Part shown: in pieces, positions 1 through 8,526 of the stretch | Layout of the letters: every line of letters begins with the position of its first letter | Position numbering within the stretch: the first letter of the stretch is position 1 | Assembly: GCA_037968815.1 (NCBI GenBank) | Contig: JBBKWF010000018.1 | Coordinates: forward strand, 186,001 to 250,000 | Source: Pseudopedobacter sp037968815 | GTDB taxonomy: Bacteria > Bacteroidota > Bacteroidia > Sphingobacteriales > Sphingobacteriaceae | DNA: 64,000 nucleotides | Direction of reading: 5' to 3' | The notes under the pieces: generated by a model | Databases searched by the model: none | What the model was told of the DNA's origin: nothing | What the model saw: the letters and a program-made list of their open reading frames with translations, nothing else | Program-made: the position numbers and the translations under genes

Positions 1-187
1 CTTCTTTTTATCAATTCTTTTGAATACAAAATCACCTGAATACCTCTGAAAATAATAGACTTTAAAGATTTTTTTCGACTTGAATCTATGAAACGTTGTA
101 TCGGCTTTAGCAATAAATATGTTATAAATTATTCCTTTATTCGACCATTTCAGCTCGCTACCTAAATAACGAATTACACAAAAGTTC

Positions 188-245
188 TTAAACCAAAAAA
201 TCCCCAGATAATTAAATCTGAGGATTTCTGCGGAATGGACGGGAC
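188..245. repeat. left attachment site (attL) with chromosomal tRNA flank
   Basis: Bases 188-245 are identical over 58 bases to 37285-37342, the 3' flank and 3' end of the second tRNA-Asp gene. The last 16 bases (gcggaatggacgggac, 230-245) also match 37084-37099 inside the first tRNA-Asp gene. Identity stops abruptly at 246, where the tRNA sequence is replaced by unrelated DNA. This is the expected left junction of an element that crossed over in the tRNA 3' end. The 16-base core is observed; calling it attL is inference from the integrase beside the other copy. Confidence 0.85.
198..227 (-). terminator. intrinsic terminator left behind by tRNA-Asp
   Basis: Arms AAATCC.CAGAT and ATCTG.GGATTT fold with one internal mismatch around a 6-base loop and are followed on the minus strand by a T-run. 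The same structure follows tRNA-Asp copy 2 at 37295-37324. Here it is cut off from any complete tRNA gene, because the island separates it from the rest. Confidence 0.6.
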
Positions 246-299
246 ATGAATATCGACTTTTATTCCCTGACTACCAGCTGTTTATGTTTCTTTAACAAT

Positions 300-320
300 A
301 AAGACGTCACGAATGACGCT
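300..320. repeat. arm-type repeat near the left island end
   Basis: The 21-base block starting aaagacgtca and ending aatgacgct matches 36960-36980 near the right end with a single mismatch; a diverged inverted copy lies at 36925-36947. Such repeats near both ends of a tyrosine-recombinase element are typical of integrase or excisionase arm sites. That role is inferred. Confidence 0.45.
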
Positions 321-513
321 TTTATTTAAATTTCTACGATTTTTACATTTCAAAAATGTAGCCTTCATAACCAAATACTAATAACTTGTATGAGCTACGT
401 TTCTTAATGTTAAAGATACCGTATTCTCTTCTGTTTTCAAAATCAAAAATGCGATTATCGGATTGCCGAATCCAATAATTCTGCTTTAATCTCCAGTTTA
501 AGAATAGAAAGCT

Positions 514-1440
514 TTACCCTGGATATAGTATAGATGCAAGGTTTTCATAGGCCTGTTTGTGCTTTTGAGGAGAGAGCTTTTCTAAGTTACGTAGCTTCCA
601 TCTTACCGAGGGCAATTCCGCAACTAATTCGGGGTTAACCATACCTAACAGTTCCCAATTTGGCTTTCTATTTTTGACAGAAAGTAAAAATTGTCTCTCA
701 TCATCCGTCATCTGTGTATTAATATCAGAAATCAACCGTTCCCTTACGGCAACGAGTTCGGCAAGTGAAACGTCAATTTCCGCCATCTGCAAAAATTCGT
801 TTTCATAAATGCCCGATATATCTTTACGGTTCGGCTTAAGAAGTTCAGCCATTGGTCTATGATGACTGATTAAGAAAACTAAAAATGTTTTTCGTAAGTC
901 CTTAGTCAGTCCTTCATTTCCATATAACTGAATGACGTCAAATAAATCTCTGGGATGCTGGCGGTCAAGTGCTGCGCATAATTTTCCGGCATATAGATCT
1001 GGGTGAGATGCAACCAGCACTTCTGCGTACCCAAATTGCTTTTCCACCTCTTCCCGTACTTCCATCCTAATAGCAGGAAACAGACTTCCCCTTATTACTG
1101 GGGAAAGTTCAATTTTCACTTTATCCACACCAACTGACACAATTAAACGTAAAGAGTTTTCCTGTTGCAGTGTGGTGTTTTGAACCTGTACGCCGGGTAT
1201 ATTTGATTTGATATCAGAAGTTATCCTAGCTAAAGCCGCTTTGATATTCGCGATAGACGTTTCACGATCCTCCATAGGTAAATACAGTAAATCTATATCA
1301 ACGGATAGTCTCGGCAATGGTCTATAGAAAAGATTAATTGCGGTACCTCCCTTGAGTGCAAAACAATTTTCTTTATCAATAAATGGAAGTAGTCTCAACA
1401 GAAGTCTAACCTGTCCTGCGTATTCCTCTTTCTTACTCAT
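514..1440 (-). CDS. abiEii: AbiEii/AbiGii-family nucleotidyltransferase toxin
   Basis: 308-residue DNA polymerase beta-like nucleotidyltransferase. The motif LKGGTAINLF (residues 29-38) followed by SVDIDLLYL with acidic residues D48 and D50 is the GG...DxD metal-binding signature of AbiEii toxins. In this family the toxin transfers nucleotides to target RNA or tRNA and stops growth during phage infection. It follows the antitoxin gene with an 8-base overlap (1433-1440), so both are translated from one message driven from about 2300. The family call is strong; the exact substrate is unknown. It lies just inside the left end of the island, a common position for stabilising toxin-antitoxin pairs. 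Confidence 0.85.
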   Translation of the reverse strand: MSKKEEYAGQVRLLLRLLPFIDKENCFALKGGTAINLFYRPLPRLSVDIDLLYLPMEDRETSIANIKAALARITSDIKSNIPGVQVQNTTLQQENSLRLIVSVGVDKVKIELSPVIRGSLFPAIRMEVREEVEKQFGYAEVLVASHPDLYAGKLCAALDRQHPRDLFDVIQLYGNEGLTKDLRKTFLVFLISHHRPMAELLKPNRKDISGIYENEFLQMAEIDVSLAELVAVRERLISDINTQMTDDERQFLLSVKNRKPNWELLGMVNPELVAELPSVRWKLRNLEKLSPQKHKQAYENLASILYPG

Positions 1441-2227
1441 AGCTCTCTGGTACTGTTATTAAATATTTTTTATCCAACTTTCCGCCTTTCACTATCATAC
1501 GATTACCCGAACCCATGCTTATTTTATCGCGATCTAACTTTGCCAGCCAAGGATGATTCAGTTGATCTGCAAACCAGAAGAAAAGCCTTCTGACTTTTAT
1601 GTTATTGCATAACTCCAACAGTTTTTGCAATAGTCTTGGCGACAAGGTATTCATTCCCTGCATCAGTTCAAACGCATGTTCAAAACTGATTCGATTTGGA
1701 ACATCATTTAAAACTTCGAGTATGGCTCTTTCCGGGATTGATATTTTTAAACCTTCTTTCGTGTTTTTCCAACTTATTGTTTTCGTGAAGCCATTATAAG
1801 TTTCTGTTGTGTCTTTATCAGGACCACTTCCGAGAAGCACAGATGAATTCTGCTTTTCAAACTGGATATCGTTTGTTTGCTCGCTTACCCAAAGCGGTAA
1901 GTTACTTGCGCCATAAAGTTTGATCAAGCGCTTATTTGATATTGGTAAATAATGGGCAAGCTTTTGCAGTTCCAATGATGAAAGACCACCAATTACCAAG
2001 TCAGTATTCAACCTTTTTTGCAGAAAATAGACGATGTCGCCCCATTCGGTTATGGATCCACTTCTTTTATAAACCCCATTTTTTACAGATTCTAGCTGTT
2101 GGCTTTTTACTAAATTGTCGATGGCATGACCTGTTAAGTCTTTTGATTTTAACCATTTTCGCGTTACTAAAGCTCCTTCTGGTACTAACTTAAATACATC
2201 TTTTCGTCTTTGAGCATCTAGTGGCAT
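1433..2227 (-). CDS. abiEi: AbiEi-family antitoxin and autorepressor
   Basis: 264-residue protein with an N-terminal winged-helix region (about residues 12-55, including a conserved NGVYKR turn) and a longer C-terminal domain, the layout of AbiEi antitoxins. I start it at the ATG at 2227, just inside a TTG three codons upstream. In the family this protein represses its own promoter through two inverted repeats and neutralises the toxin without a stable complex (type IV behaviour). Two matching palindromes flank the promoter directly upstream here, which supports both the start choice and the autorepressor role. It overlaps abiEii by 8 bases. Confidence 0.82.
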   Translation of the reverse strand: MPLDAQRRKDVFKLVPEGALVTRKWLKSKDLTGHAIDNLVKSQQLESVKNGVYKRSGSITEWGDIVYFLQKRLNTDLVIGGLSSLELQKLAHYLPISNKRLIKLYGASNLPLWVSEQTNDIQFEKQNSSVLLGSGPDKDTTETYNGFTKTISWKNTKEGLKISIPERAILEVLNDVPNRISFEHAFELMQGMNTLSPRLLQKLLELCNNIKVRRLFFWFADQLNHPWLAKLDRDKISMGSGNRMIVKGGKLDKKYLITVPESYE

Positions 2228-2243
2228 ATTTAACAAAGGTTAA

Positions 2244-2268
2244 GTTTACGGCAACCATCGCCGTAAAC
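2244..2268. promoter_or_regulatory. abiE operator, promoter-proximal palindrome
   Basis: Perfect 9-base arms GTTTACGGC and GCCGTAAAC flank a 7-base centre. The palindrome lies between the -7 box and the abiEi ATG, so a bound repressor would cover the start of transcription. A near copy in reverse orientation lies at 2310-2332. AbiEi proteins studied elsewhere bind two inverted repeats of about this length. Confidence 0.7.
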
Positions 2269-2269
2269 T

Positions 2270-2299
2270 CAAATATAAGTAAATATATTTATTTATCAA
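2270..2299 (-). promoter_or_regulatory. abiE promoter (Bacteroidota type)
   Basis: On the minus strand TTG (2297-2299), a 19-base spacer and TATATTTG (2270-2277) match the Bacteroidota -33/-7 consensus. The promoter sits between the two operator palindromes, a textbook autoregulated layout. Confidence 0.65.
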
Positions 2300-2309
2300 G
2301 GTGTTAGTA

Positions 2310-2332
2310 TTCGGCGATGGTCGCCGTAAAAC
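2310..2332. promoter_or_regulatory. abiE operator, upstream palindrome
   Basis: The core CGGCGATGGT.GCCGTAAA matches the reverse complement of the 2244-2268 palindrome with one substitution. It lies just upstream of the -33 element, so together the two sites bracket the promoter. Confidence 0.65.
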
Positions 2333-2428
2333 GTTGTTTTTGTAAACTTTTTGTTTTAAAATTTAACCGAATGCCATTTTTTAACATCCTTTGTAGTTAA
2401 TTAGGTCTGATTACATTAGATTTTGTCG

Positions 2429-2599
2429 CTATCTAACGAGGTTTTAGAGGATACCGTGACACTTAATAATGGCGTTCTCATAGAGATAGTTGCGAAGATG
2501 ATGGGGCATCCGAATAGAAAGACTACTCAGATTTATGTTAAAGTTTTAGATGATTAGATTAGTGGGGATATGGCGGTTCTAATGGGTAAGTTGGGATAA
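2429..2599 (+). pseudogene. decayed tyrosine recombinase, C-terminal remnant
   Basis: Translation gives TVTLNNGVLIEIVAKMMGHP, then a region ending QIYVKVLDD, a TAG stop, and then ISGDMAVLMGKLG. This tracks the C-terminal end of the intact island integrase (TVTLSNGVPIETVSRMLGHK, ...HYAKIVDLKISEDMASLKLKLG), including the catalytic LGH-to-Y spacing. There is an in-frame stop and nothing recognisable upstream, so it is a relic of a second integrase on the opposite strand. It marks an earlier insertion at this point. Confidence 0.7.
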
Positions 2600-2609
2600 A
2601 TATGGATTG

Positions 2610-2628
2610 GAAGACTTAAAATCTTTTA
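2610..2628. repeat. module-boundary hairpin repeat, copy A
   Basis: The 19-base sequence matches RAAGAYTYAWAATCTTTTA, shared with 8131-8149 and 15108-15126. It folds as AAGA..TCTT arms around an AT-rich loop and looks like a tRNA anticodon arm. This copy begins 11 bases after the integrase remnant, the usual place for an attachment site. Confidence 0.5.
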
Positions 2629-2895
2629 ATCTATGGTACGACTCTAATCTAACGAATCAATCCAACTTAACTTATTGTTAATCAACTATATTAAAAAACT
2701 GCAAGGTTCATGAAAGCGGTTAGATAATTTTTTGAAAATTGACCAAGTGGCTTCAGAATATGAAAGTAATTCCGAACGGATTGCGGATAGAAGTGTCAGA
2801 CATCAAGCTGAACCATTAGCTAATACTAAGACTGTGTGTCATGATTACCCTGTTTTTATTGGCTTTAATTATCAATATGTTTACATAAAAACACA

Positions 2896-5793
2896 TTATA
2901 AGCACCTAAAAATAGCTTCAACTTTGGCAACGTAATTCTCCGCTTTAGTTTTATCAACAATATCACTTGTACAAACACTACTGCTATAAGTATGTCCAGC
3001 GCAATTTCTTAAATCTAATATATGGCGACAAGTGTTGAATAACCCCTCTGCAGAGTCATAATCTCTCCATATACTTTTAAGATAGTTTGAAAATGCAACG
3101 ACTAAAGGAACGGAATTATAGTTATATGTAGCATTTGCTGCTGGCGATATGTAGTGAAGTAACTCAAAAATTTGAATTAATCCTCCAAATGCCCATTTTT
3201 CAGTGTCAAGACCTATATAATTTTTTAGATTAAATAGGTTTATTTTCTGATCGTGGGTTATGACCCAATTTGAATTAGTGACATCAAGAGTTCTTCCCAA
3301 ATCAGTAAATACTTTTCTAATTTTGTCTGTATAATTTGTATTATCACGCCATACATTTAAATCAGTAATATCTAAGGAATCTTTAAAATCATCCATCCAC
3401 TTGATCATCTCAAATTCAAGTGCTCGACCGTACTGTATAATAACAGGACCGAAATCTGCATTAGGGACTAAATTCGCCAATAGAAATTTACCAGTTGATA
3501 AATATTGAAGTGTTTTCGAATTGTCGATTTTATCTTTATCTATAATCGTTTCAATGTCAGTTTGATATTTTGAATAATCAGTTTTGGCTGTAAATTCATC
3601 AATCATATCTTCTTGCTCTTTTATAAGTTCTTGAAGTTCTAATTCTTTTTCCTCCTTGGCTTTTTTAAATGATTGAAGTTGTTCTTCTAATTCATTTTTA
3701 CCGGACGTTGCAGTTGACAGCTTTTGATTCAGTTCCCCTATTTTGACATTATAGCCTTCGATCGTTTCATTAGACTTTTTCAGTTCTTCTGTTAATGTGT
3801 CATAATTTTCGACAAAACGATCTCTTTGAATATTTAACAGACTCAATTTCATGTTATTTTGTTCGTCAAAAAAACCTTTTCCAAAGTATTTTTCGTATTC
3901 AATATTTCCATCTTTACCGATCCGTACTTCATTGATATACTTATCCTTCAACCCTTCGCTCACATCATTGGGATGATTAAAGTAATACATCTTAACATCA
4001 TCGGGAGCGACTATTTTCCGGCCGATATATTCCTGAAATTTATAGATCAGATACTCGCTATGGGTTTCAATAAGGAATTGGATATTGAACCTTGAAGCGG
4101 CATCGATAAATAATTCTGCCATTTTTGACTGTAAAGATGGATGTAGGTTAGCCTCCGGTTCTTCTATCAACAAAGTTGACGCGCTAAAATATATTGCTCG
4201 TTTTTCAGGATATCCTTCCTGGTTATTCCAATCATATTCATGTATCCTTTGATGCTCGCGGGCAATGATCGCTATTTTCATGATGATCGGGAGTAGTTGG
4301 GATACGCCATAACCCAAGTCGACCAGAGGTGTTTTTGTTCCGTCAAAATTGACTAGAAAAATTTTAGTCAAACCAATCGTCTCATCTCTAAAGACCGAAA
4401 GCTCCTTTCCTATGTTGAAGCCTTTCAGTTTAGTTTTTCCACTTTCATCAAGTTCGTTGATCTCTCCTTTTCCAATCCAAAAGTTTACAAAGTTTTGGAT
4501 CTGCTCGTAATGATTAAAATATATAGCAGAGAAATCTCTTGCAATCTGAGTGTCTTCAGTATTCTGTTCGTCAATAAACCATTCTCTATTTCTCCCCCTT
4601 GTCGTTGGCAAGAAATAAACGTTTTTTAGACTATCAATTTTTTGCTGAACAGTAGCTAAAAAATCCTTTTCTATTGCGCCGAGCAGACTTGTAAAAAGTG
4701 CGCTGTTAGGTGTGGTCTGGAACATGGTTGATTTAAAAAGTTCACGCAAATTCTTCTCAGAGCTGGTTTCTTGTTTTTCATCAGATATCGCATCCTTTAG
4801 TTCTGAACTCACAATGTCCTTTTCCATTCCGTCCATAATATTGGAAAAGTTATGTTTGAAACACTCTAAAATTTTGTACTGGCTATTTTCCTTTCCTTGA
4901 AGAAGTTCAGCCAAAATATTTTGCTCTATTGCCAATAGTTTTGACTTTTCTTCCGCTATTAGTCCTGAATAATCAGAGAACAAACTCTCCCCCTCAATAA
5001 TTTTTTCTGTAAAGCCCTCGTAGCCATCTTTTTTGGTTTTAAAGAATGGAAGGTCAAAAAAGGCTTTCTTATATTTTTTAATTCTATTGAACAGGTTAAC
5101 GGTAAAATAGTCTTCAGTTTTTTCATTTGGTTCAAACTCTTCTTTGATCTCAAAAGGCGTGTTCCTTATCAATTGAATGATTTTTTTCAAATCCAAGCTA
5201 GTTACCATTTCCCAGTCATCAACTTCTTCATAATTCGGTTTAAGCCCAATAATATTCGACCAGTGTAGATATTCTCCGTCCTTTACAATGGCGATACTTT
5301 TAATTTCATGAGAGACTGCTACGTCCTGTTTAGTTTCACTTTTATATGTAGACCGGATCAACCCGTATCTAACCTCAAGGCTCGCACTGATCTCCCGGCT
5401 GTTTCCAAATTTGACGGGAAAGGCAAATACCAGATCTTCATCTGCCTCAAAAATAGGCCGTCTATTGGACTGTCCGTCATTTTTTTTATTAAAATCCGAA
5501 AGCTTTGAGTGCATGCTTTGATTAGGGATTTCTGAGTCTTTAAATGCCGTCATGGAAACGCGGTTCACAATGCGTCCCAGATTTCCTAGTTCATGTTTCA
5601 TGTTCTTAAAATCCAAGGTTTCAGAAACAATTCCATCCTTAAAATTATGGATCAGGAACTGGATTGCTTTGAACACAGAGCTTTTTCCTGCATTATTTGC
5701 ACCTGTAATTAATGTAATAGGCGCAAATTCAAGAGTTTCTTTTTTGCGGAAAGTCCTAAAATTTTGCAGGCCTAATCCTTCTAAGTTTGGCAT
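2896..5793 (-). CDS. SMC/OLD-type AAA ATPase with coiled coil and C-terminal HEPN motif
   Basis: 965-residue protein. The N terminus has an ABC/OLD-type ATPase fold split by an insertion: Walker A GANNAGKSS (31-39), signature-like LGYGVSQ (493-499), Walker B LLIEEPEANLHP (541-552) and H-loop IETHSE (575-580), then a GFFDEQ segment (640-645) seen in DUF3696-type ATPases. Residues about 650-735 are a charged coiled coil. The C-terminal 200 residues end with RNCAGH (929-934), the R-N-xxx-H motif of HEPN ribonucleases. It follows the nuclease-like gene at 5852 by 58 bases in one direction, so they form a two-gene operon. ATPase plus HEPN suggests sensing followed by RNA cleavage and growth arrest; that is inference. 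It is not a TOPRIM-bearing OLD protein, since no such domain is seen. Confidence 0.75.
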   Translation of the reverse strand: MPNLEGLGLQNFRTFRKKETLEFAPITLITGANNAGKSSVFKAIQFLIHNFKDGIVSETLDFKNMKHELGNLGRIVNRVSMTAFKDSEIPNQSMHSKLSDFNKKNDGQSNRRPIFEADEDLVFAFPVKFGNSREISASLEVRYGLIRSTYKSETKQDVAVSHEIKSIAIVKDGEYLHWSNIIGLKPNYEEVDDWEMVTSLDLKKIIQLIRNTPFEIKEEFEPNEKTEDYFTVNLFNRIKKYKKAFFDLPFFKTKKDGYEGFTEKIIEGESLFSDYSGLIAEEKSKLLAIEQNILAELLQGKENSQYKILECFKHNFSNIMDGMEKDIVSSELKDAISDEKQETSSEKNLRELFKSTMFQTTPNSALFTSLLGAIEKDFLATVQQKIDSLKNVYFLPTTRGRNREWFIDEQNTEDTQIARDFSAIYFNHYEQIQNFVNFWIGKGEINELDESGKTKLKGFNIGKELSVFRDETIGLTKIFLVNFDGTKTPLVDLGYGVSQLLPIIMKIAIIAREHQRIHEYDWNNQEGYPEKRAIYFSASTLLIEEPEANLHPSLQSKMAELFIDAASRFNIQFLIETHSEYLIYKFQEYIGRKIVAPDDVKMYYFNHPNDVSEGLKDKYINEVRIGKDGNIEYEKYFGKGFFDEQNNMKLSLLNIQRDRFVENYDTLTEELKKSNETIEGYNVKIGELNQKLSTATSGKNELEEQLQSFKKAKEEKELELQELIKEQEDMIDEFTAKTDYSKYQTDIETIIDKDKIDNSKTLQYLSTGKFLLANLVPNADFGPVIIQYGRALEFEMIKWMDDFKDSLDITDLNVWRDNTNYTDKIRKVFTDLGRTLDVTNSNWVITHDQKINLFNLKNYIGLDTEKWAFGGLIQIFELLHYISPAANATYNYNSVPLVVAFSNYLKSIWRDYDSAEGLFNTCRHILDLRNCAGHTYSSSVCTSDIVDKTKAENYVAKVEAIFRCL

Positions 5794-5851
5794 TATTGTA
5801 GATTATTATTATTATGATATTGAATATGAGTGTTAAACACGCAGTTTTTTA

Positions 5852-7603
5852 TTAGTCAATTTGCTCTTCTGAAAATATATTGAACTCTGCGGGCATTATC
5901 CTATTTTTTGGTGGGATGCCTTGCAAGTAATCCACAACGAAATGATTGAACGAAAAGTAGCTGTTCAGAACACCCGCTTTTACCTCTTCAAATGTTTTTC
6001 CATTTGAGATTTTTAATAATGCTCTTTTTCTGGACAGATGGCCATCTATCAAATCTTCAAGTTTTACTTTTCCAACCCGAATGTACTCTGAAAGCAAGAC
6101 CAGTCCATCGATATGTAGGATAACAAGGTCATTGATTTGAAAACCTTCGATCTGGGCATCTTTCATTTCAGTAATCAGGATATCCCTCTCTGAATTGAAC
6201 CACCCTGCCATTAAGCTTTCAATACCTGGCACAGTTAAGTTCATGTCATATACAATGAGTATTGGATAGAATTTGAGTGATTTCGACTTGTAATTCTGAT
6301 CAAAAGGGTATGCCATTGTCAAGCTTAACCGGACTCTGGTGATCAATTGCTTAACTGCCTTTTCTGAATGCTGTGTTTTATAGTATTTCTTGCTGATCTC
6401 CTCCTGAATTTCCGGTACATTGAACGATTGCTTAATTTTTCCAGCAATGAAACTGTCCTTTACCTCAACCAAAAAGACCTTATTTCCATTCCGGATGTAG
6501 TAATCAGGTTCGGTATTTCCCATGTAAGCCTTCATTTCTTCACCAGAAAATTGCTTAAAGCTTTTTTTTTCGTATGCTTTCTTGAACAATTTATATACGA
6601 GATAACCTTCTGAAAAATCTGTCGTAAAATCGGTCCTGAAGCGATCCTGAGAAATATTCAATTGAGGATTAGTGTCTAAAACGGCTTTACAGTCCCAATA
6701 AATTGAGCTGTATACCTTGTTAATGATCATCGCTCTATTCAAGATAACGTATTCATTATTGCCCACAGCAAATAATGGTTTGTTCCGGACTGCTAGGAAA
6801 TCAAATTTTGCTATGTTTTCTTCTGTATCTTCAATATCATACTGGTGATTAAATAATTCAAGGTACTTTTGGTTTTCCCCGTCTTTAACATCTATTGTTA
6901 CAGCATCTGTAAAACATAATTGCGTCAATGGCATTATTTTAAGAGCATAATCTTTAAAGCCAGTTATATCTTTGGACTTAAGATATAGCTTATAGAGTTC
7001 AGGATTATATTTTTCAATAAATTCAAAACAATACATGGCCTTTATCAGCTGGACAGCAGAAATTACCTCATCTATGTAGCTAAAATCATAATAGCTGATC
7101 AACGATGCCGTTGATAACCATGTTGCTCTTTTTATTCCCTGATATTCTGCCGGTATTGTGTTGCCAATCACATCCTGTCTTTCTAAAAACAGCTCATTCA
7201 GTTTTAAATACGCTTTAAATAAATCCAAATGGGACTGGTCAGTGTCAATTGGTGTATTTTCATCAATCTCAGGTAAATTCTTCGCGATGATGTTCATACG
7301 CAAATTTGAATAATGATTCACTAGTAACAACTTATGTCCGTTATTTATCTCATCACGGTAACCTGCAATAATCTGACGCATCATCTGTTCGCCCAAATCA
7401 CCTTCATGGCCGAACCATGAAACCATTTGTTTGGGAACATCCGATAATCCCCTTTGTAGCATTGAATTTAAGACACCCACCATTTTTAGGGTTAACCTCT
7501 TCCCGTAAGGAGTCAATATTTCTTCCGGAGTTCGGTAGTCTCCTTCAAAAACCTTTGAAAATTTGATTAGCAATGACATGCTAAGTTTAGAGTGTAGAGC
7601 CAT
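5852..7603 (-). CDS. PD-(D/E)XK-like nuclease protein, partner of the ATPase
   Basis: 583 residues, no named family recognised over the full length. Residues 1-300 are mostly helical. Within 325-425 the order E332, D367 (in TEPDYYI), E380-V-K382 (in FLVEVKDS) and Q419 matches a PD-(D/E)XK endonuclease core: acidic helix residue, D, ExK, then a Q-bearing helix. Beyond it is a mixed alpha/beta tail of about 150 residues. It is the first gene of the operon with the ATPase/HEPN protein. Likely role: the DNA-cleaving or recognition arm of that system. The nuclease core is a by-eye motif call; whether it cuts DNA is not known. Confidence 0.6.
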   Translation of the reverse strand: MALHSKLSMSLLIKFSKVFEGDYRTPEEILTPYGKRLTLKMVGVLNSMLQRGLSDVPKQMVSWFGHEGDLGEQMMRQIIAGYRDEINNGHKLLLVNHYSNLRMNIIAKNLPEIDENTPIDTDQSHLDLFKAYLKLNELFLERQDVIGNTIPAEYQGIKRATWLSTASLISYYDFSYIDEVISAVQLIKAMYCFEFIEKYNPELYKLYLKSKDITGFKDYALKIMPLTQLCFTDAVTIDVKDGENQKYLELFNHQYDIEDTEENIAKFDFLAVRNKPLFAVGNNEYVILNRAMIINKVYSSIYWDCKAVLDTNPQLNISQDRFRTDFTTDFSEGYLVYKLFKKAYEKKSFKQFSGEEMKAYMGNTEPDYYIRNGNKVFLVEVKDSFIAGKIKQSFNVPEIQEEISKKYYKTQHSEKAVKQLITRVRLSLTMAYPFDQNYKSKSLKFYPILIVYDMNLTVPGIESLMAGWFNSERDILITEMKDAQIEGFQINDLVILHIDGLVLLSEYIRVGKVKLEDLIDGHLSRKRALLKISNGKTFEEVKAGVLNSYFSFNHFVVDYLQGIPPKNRIMPAEFNIFSEEQID

Positions 7604-7654
7604 TTATTCATCTGAAAATTAAAGATAATCAATAACTGTTTACGACCATTATAG

Positions 7655-7819
7655 TTACGTTCGAAAATTTCCCTCGAGCTTTTTGTAGACAAATTTCTGA
7701 ACAATCCACCAGTCATTGATTGTATATAAAAATACCTTTTTCTGGCCACTTTCAATGATGGCTTTGGAAGCATAACTGAATTCTTTTACGGCCCTTTTCG
7801 CATCGTATGCCAAAACACC
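7655..7819 (-). pseudogene. coding-like fragment, origin unknown
   Basis: An open frame of 54 codons bounded by stops and without an ATG reads GVLAYDAKRAVKEF, then KVFLYTINDWWIVQKFV, with protein-like composition. It lies upstream of the nuclease gene in the roughly 920-base space before the Wadjet operon. I do not recognise it; it looks like the tail of a lost gene. The rest of 7604-8526 holds no gene I can support, only the repeat at 8131 and the conserved motif at 8034. Confidence 0.3.
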
Positions 7820-8033
7820 TTAAACGTAGCGATTCGCAATCATTCTGACGTAACAGCCCAATCAGCAAACATGATTATCGACCTAACCTAAGCTACGGTT
7901 AGGCCAAAAATGACTTTCTTAATATAGTCCTTTTGAGAAATTTTTTACCGTACTTATTAGGCTTGATGATGCCCATTCCATGAATTCTTCACTTTACATC
8001 CAGACTTCAATCTAAAACCCTTAACAAATATAG

Positions 8034-8065
8034 AACGGAATAAAATTTTGCGGTTCCAAAAATTA
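8034..8065. repeat. conserved motif upstream of repeat B
   Basis: AACGGA..AAAATTT.GCGGTT.CAAAAA is shared with 15015-15044, at nearly the same distance from its hairpin repeat (start to start 97 and 93 bases). The paired conservation means the shared unit is larger than the hairpin alone. Function unknown. Confidence 0.45.
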
Positions 8066-8130
8066 GATGGCAAATTTCTTCTGCAAATCATGAAGGCACA
8101 TTTTTGCCTCATTTAAGGGCGGTATGACTA

Positions 8131-8149
8131 AAAGACTTATAATCTTTTA
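8131..8149. repeat. module-boundary hairpin repeat, copy B
   Basis: This is the second copy of the 19-base RAAGAYTYAWAATCTTTTA repeat (here aaagacttataatctttta). It lies between the start of the nuclease/ATPase operon and the end of the Wadjet operon. Confidence 0.5.
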
Positions 8150-8526
8150 CTCAGATTTTGTCATATACATCACACGATGTAAAGTTTTCAATACCAAACT
8201 TCGATGTAAAGATCAAAAAATTCGATGGATATCGACTGCCTTAATGCTCTCTATTAAGAGGGCATTAAGTTTGTTTTTGTCCACGCGTTAAGTTCTTTAA
8301 AGTGTATGTTTAAATAATCTTCATTTTAAATTCTTGCAAACTATCAATTCTAAAGTTCCGCTCCGCTGGTCATAATAAAAAAACCTACCAAATAGGAAAC
8401 GTCTATTCTATCTTCTTTCATCGTATTTATAATCTTTTTCCGTAACGCAGCAAGGAAAGAGATTGTAAATTTCCAGATACCCAAGTAATCATTGACAACT
8501 TGCCTAATCACTGACACTCTCACCTT

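Noticed and set aside
1..271. Minus-strand frame open from about 271 to the left edge (reads ...YLGSELKWSNKGIIYNIFIA...)
   Set aside because: It runs through the tRNA terminator and the att junction and has no ATG; the left part could be a gene tail but cannot be judged without more sequence.
2896..5793. OLD-family nuclease (Gabija GajA)
   Set aside because: No TOPRIM motif after the ATPase and no UvrD-like GajB; the C terminus has HEPN instead.
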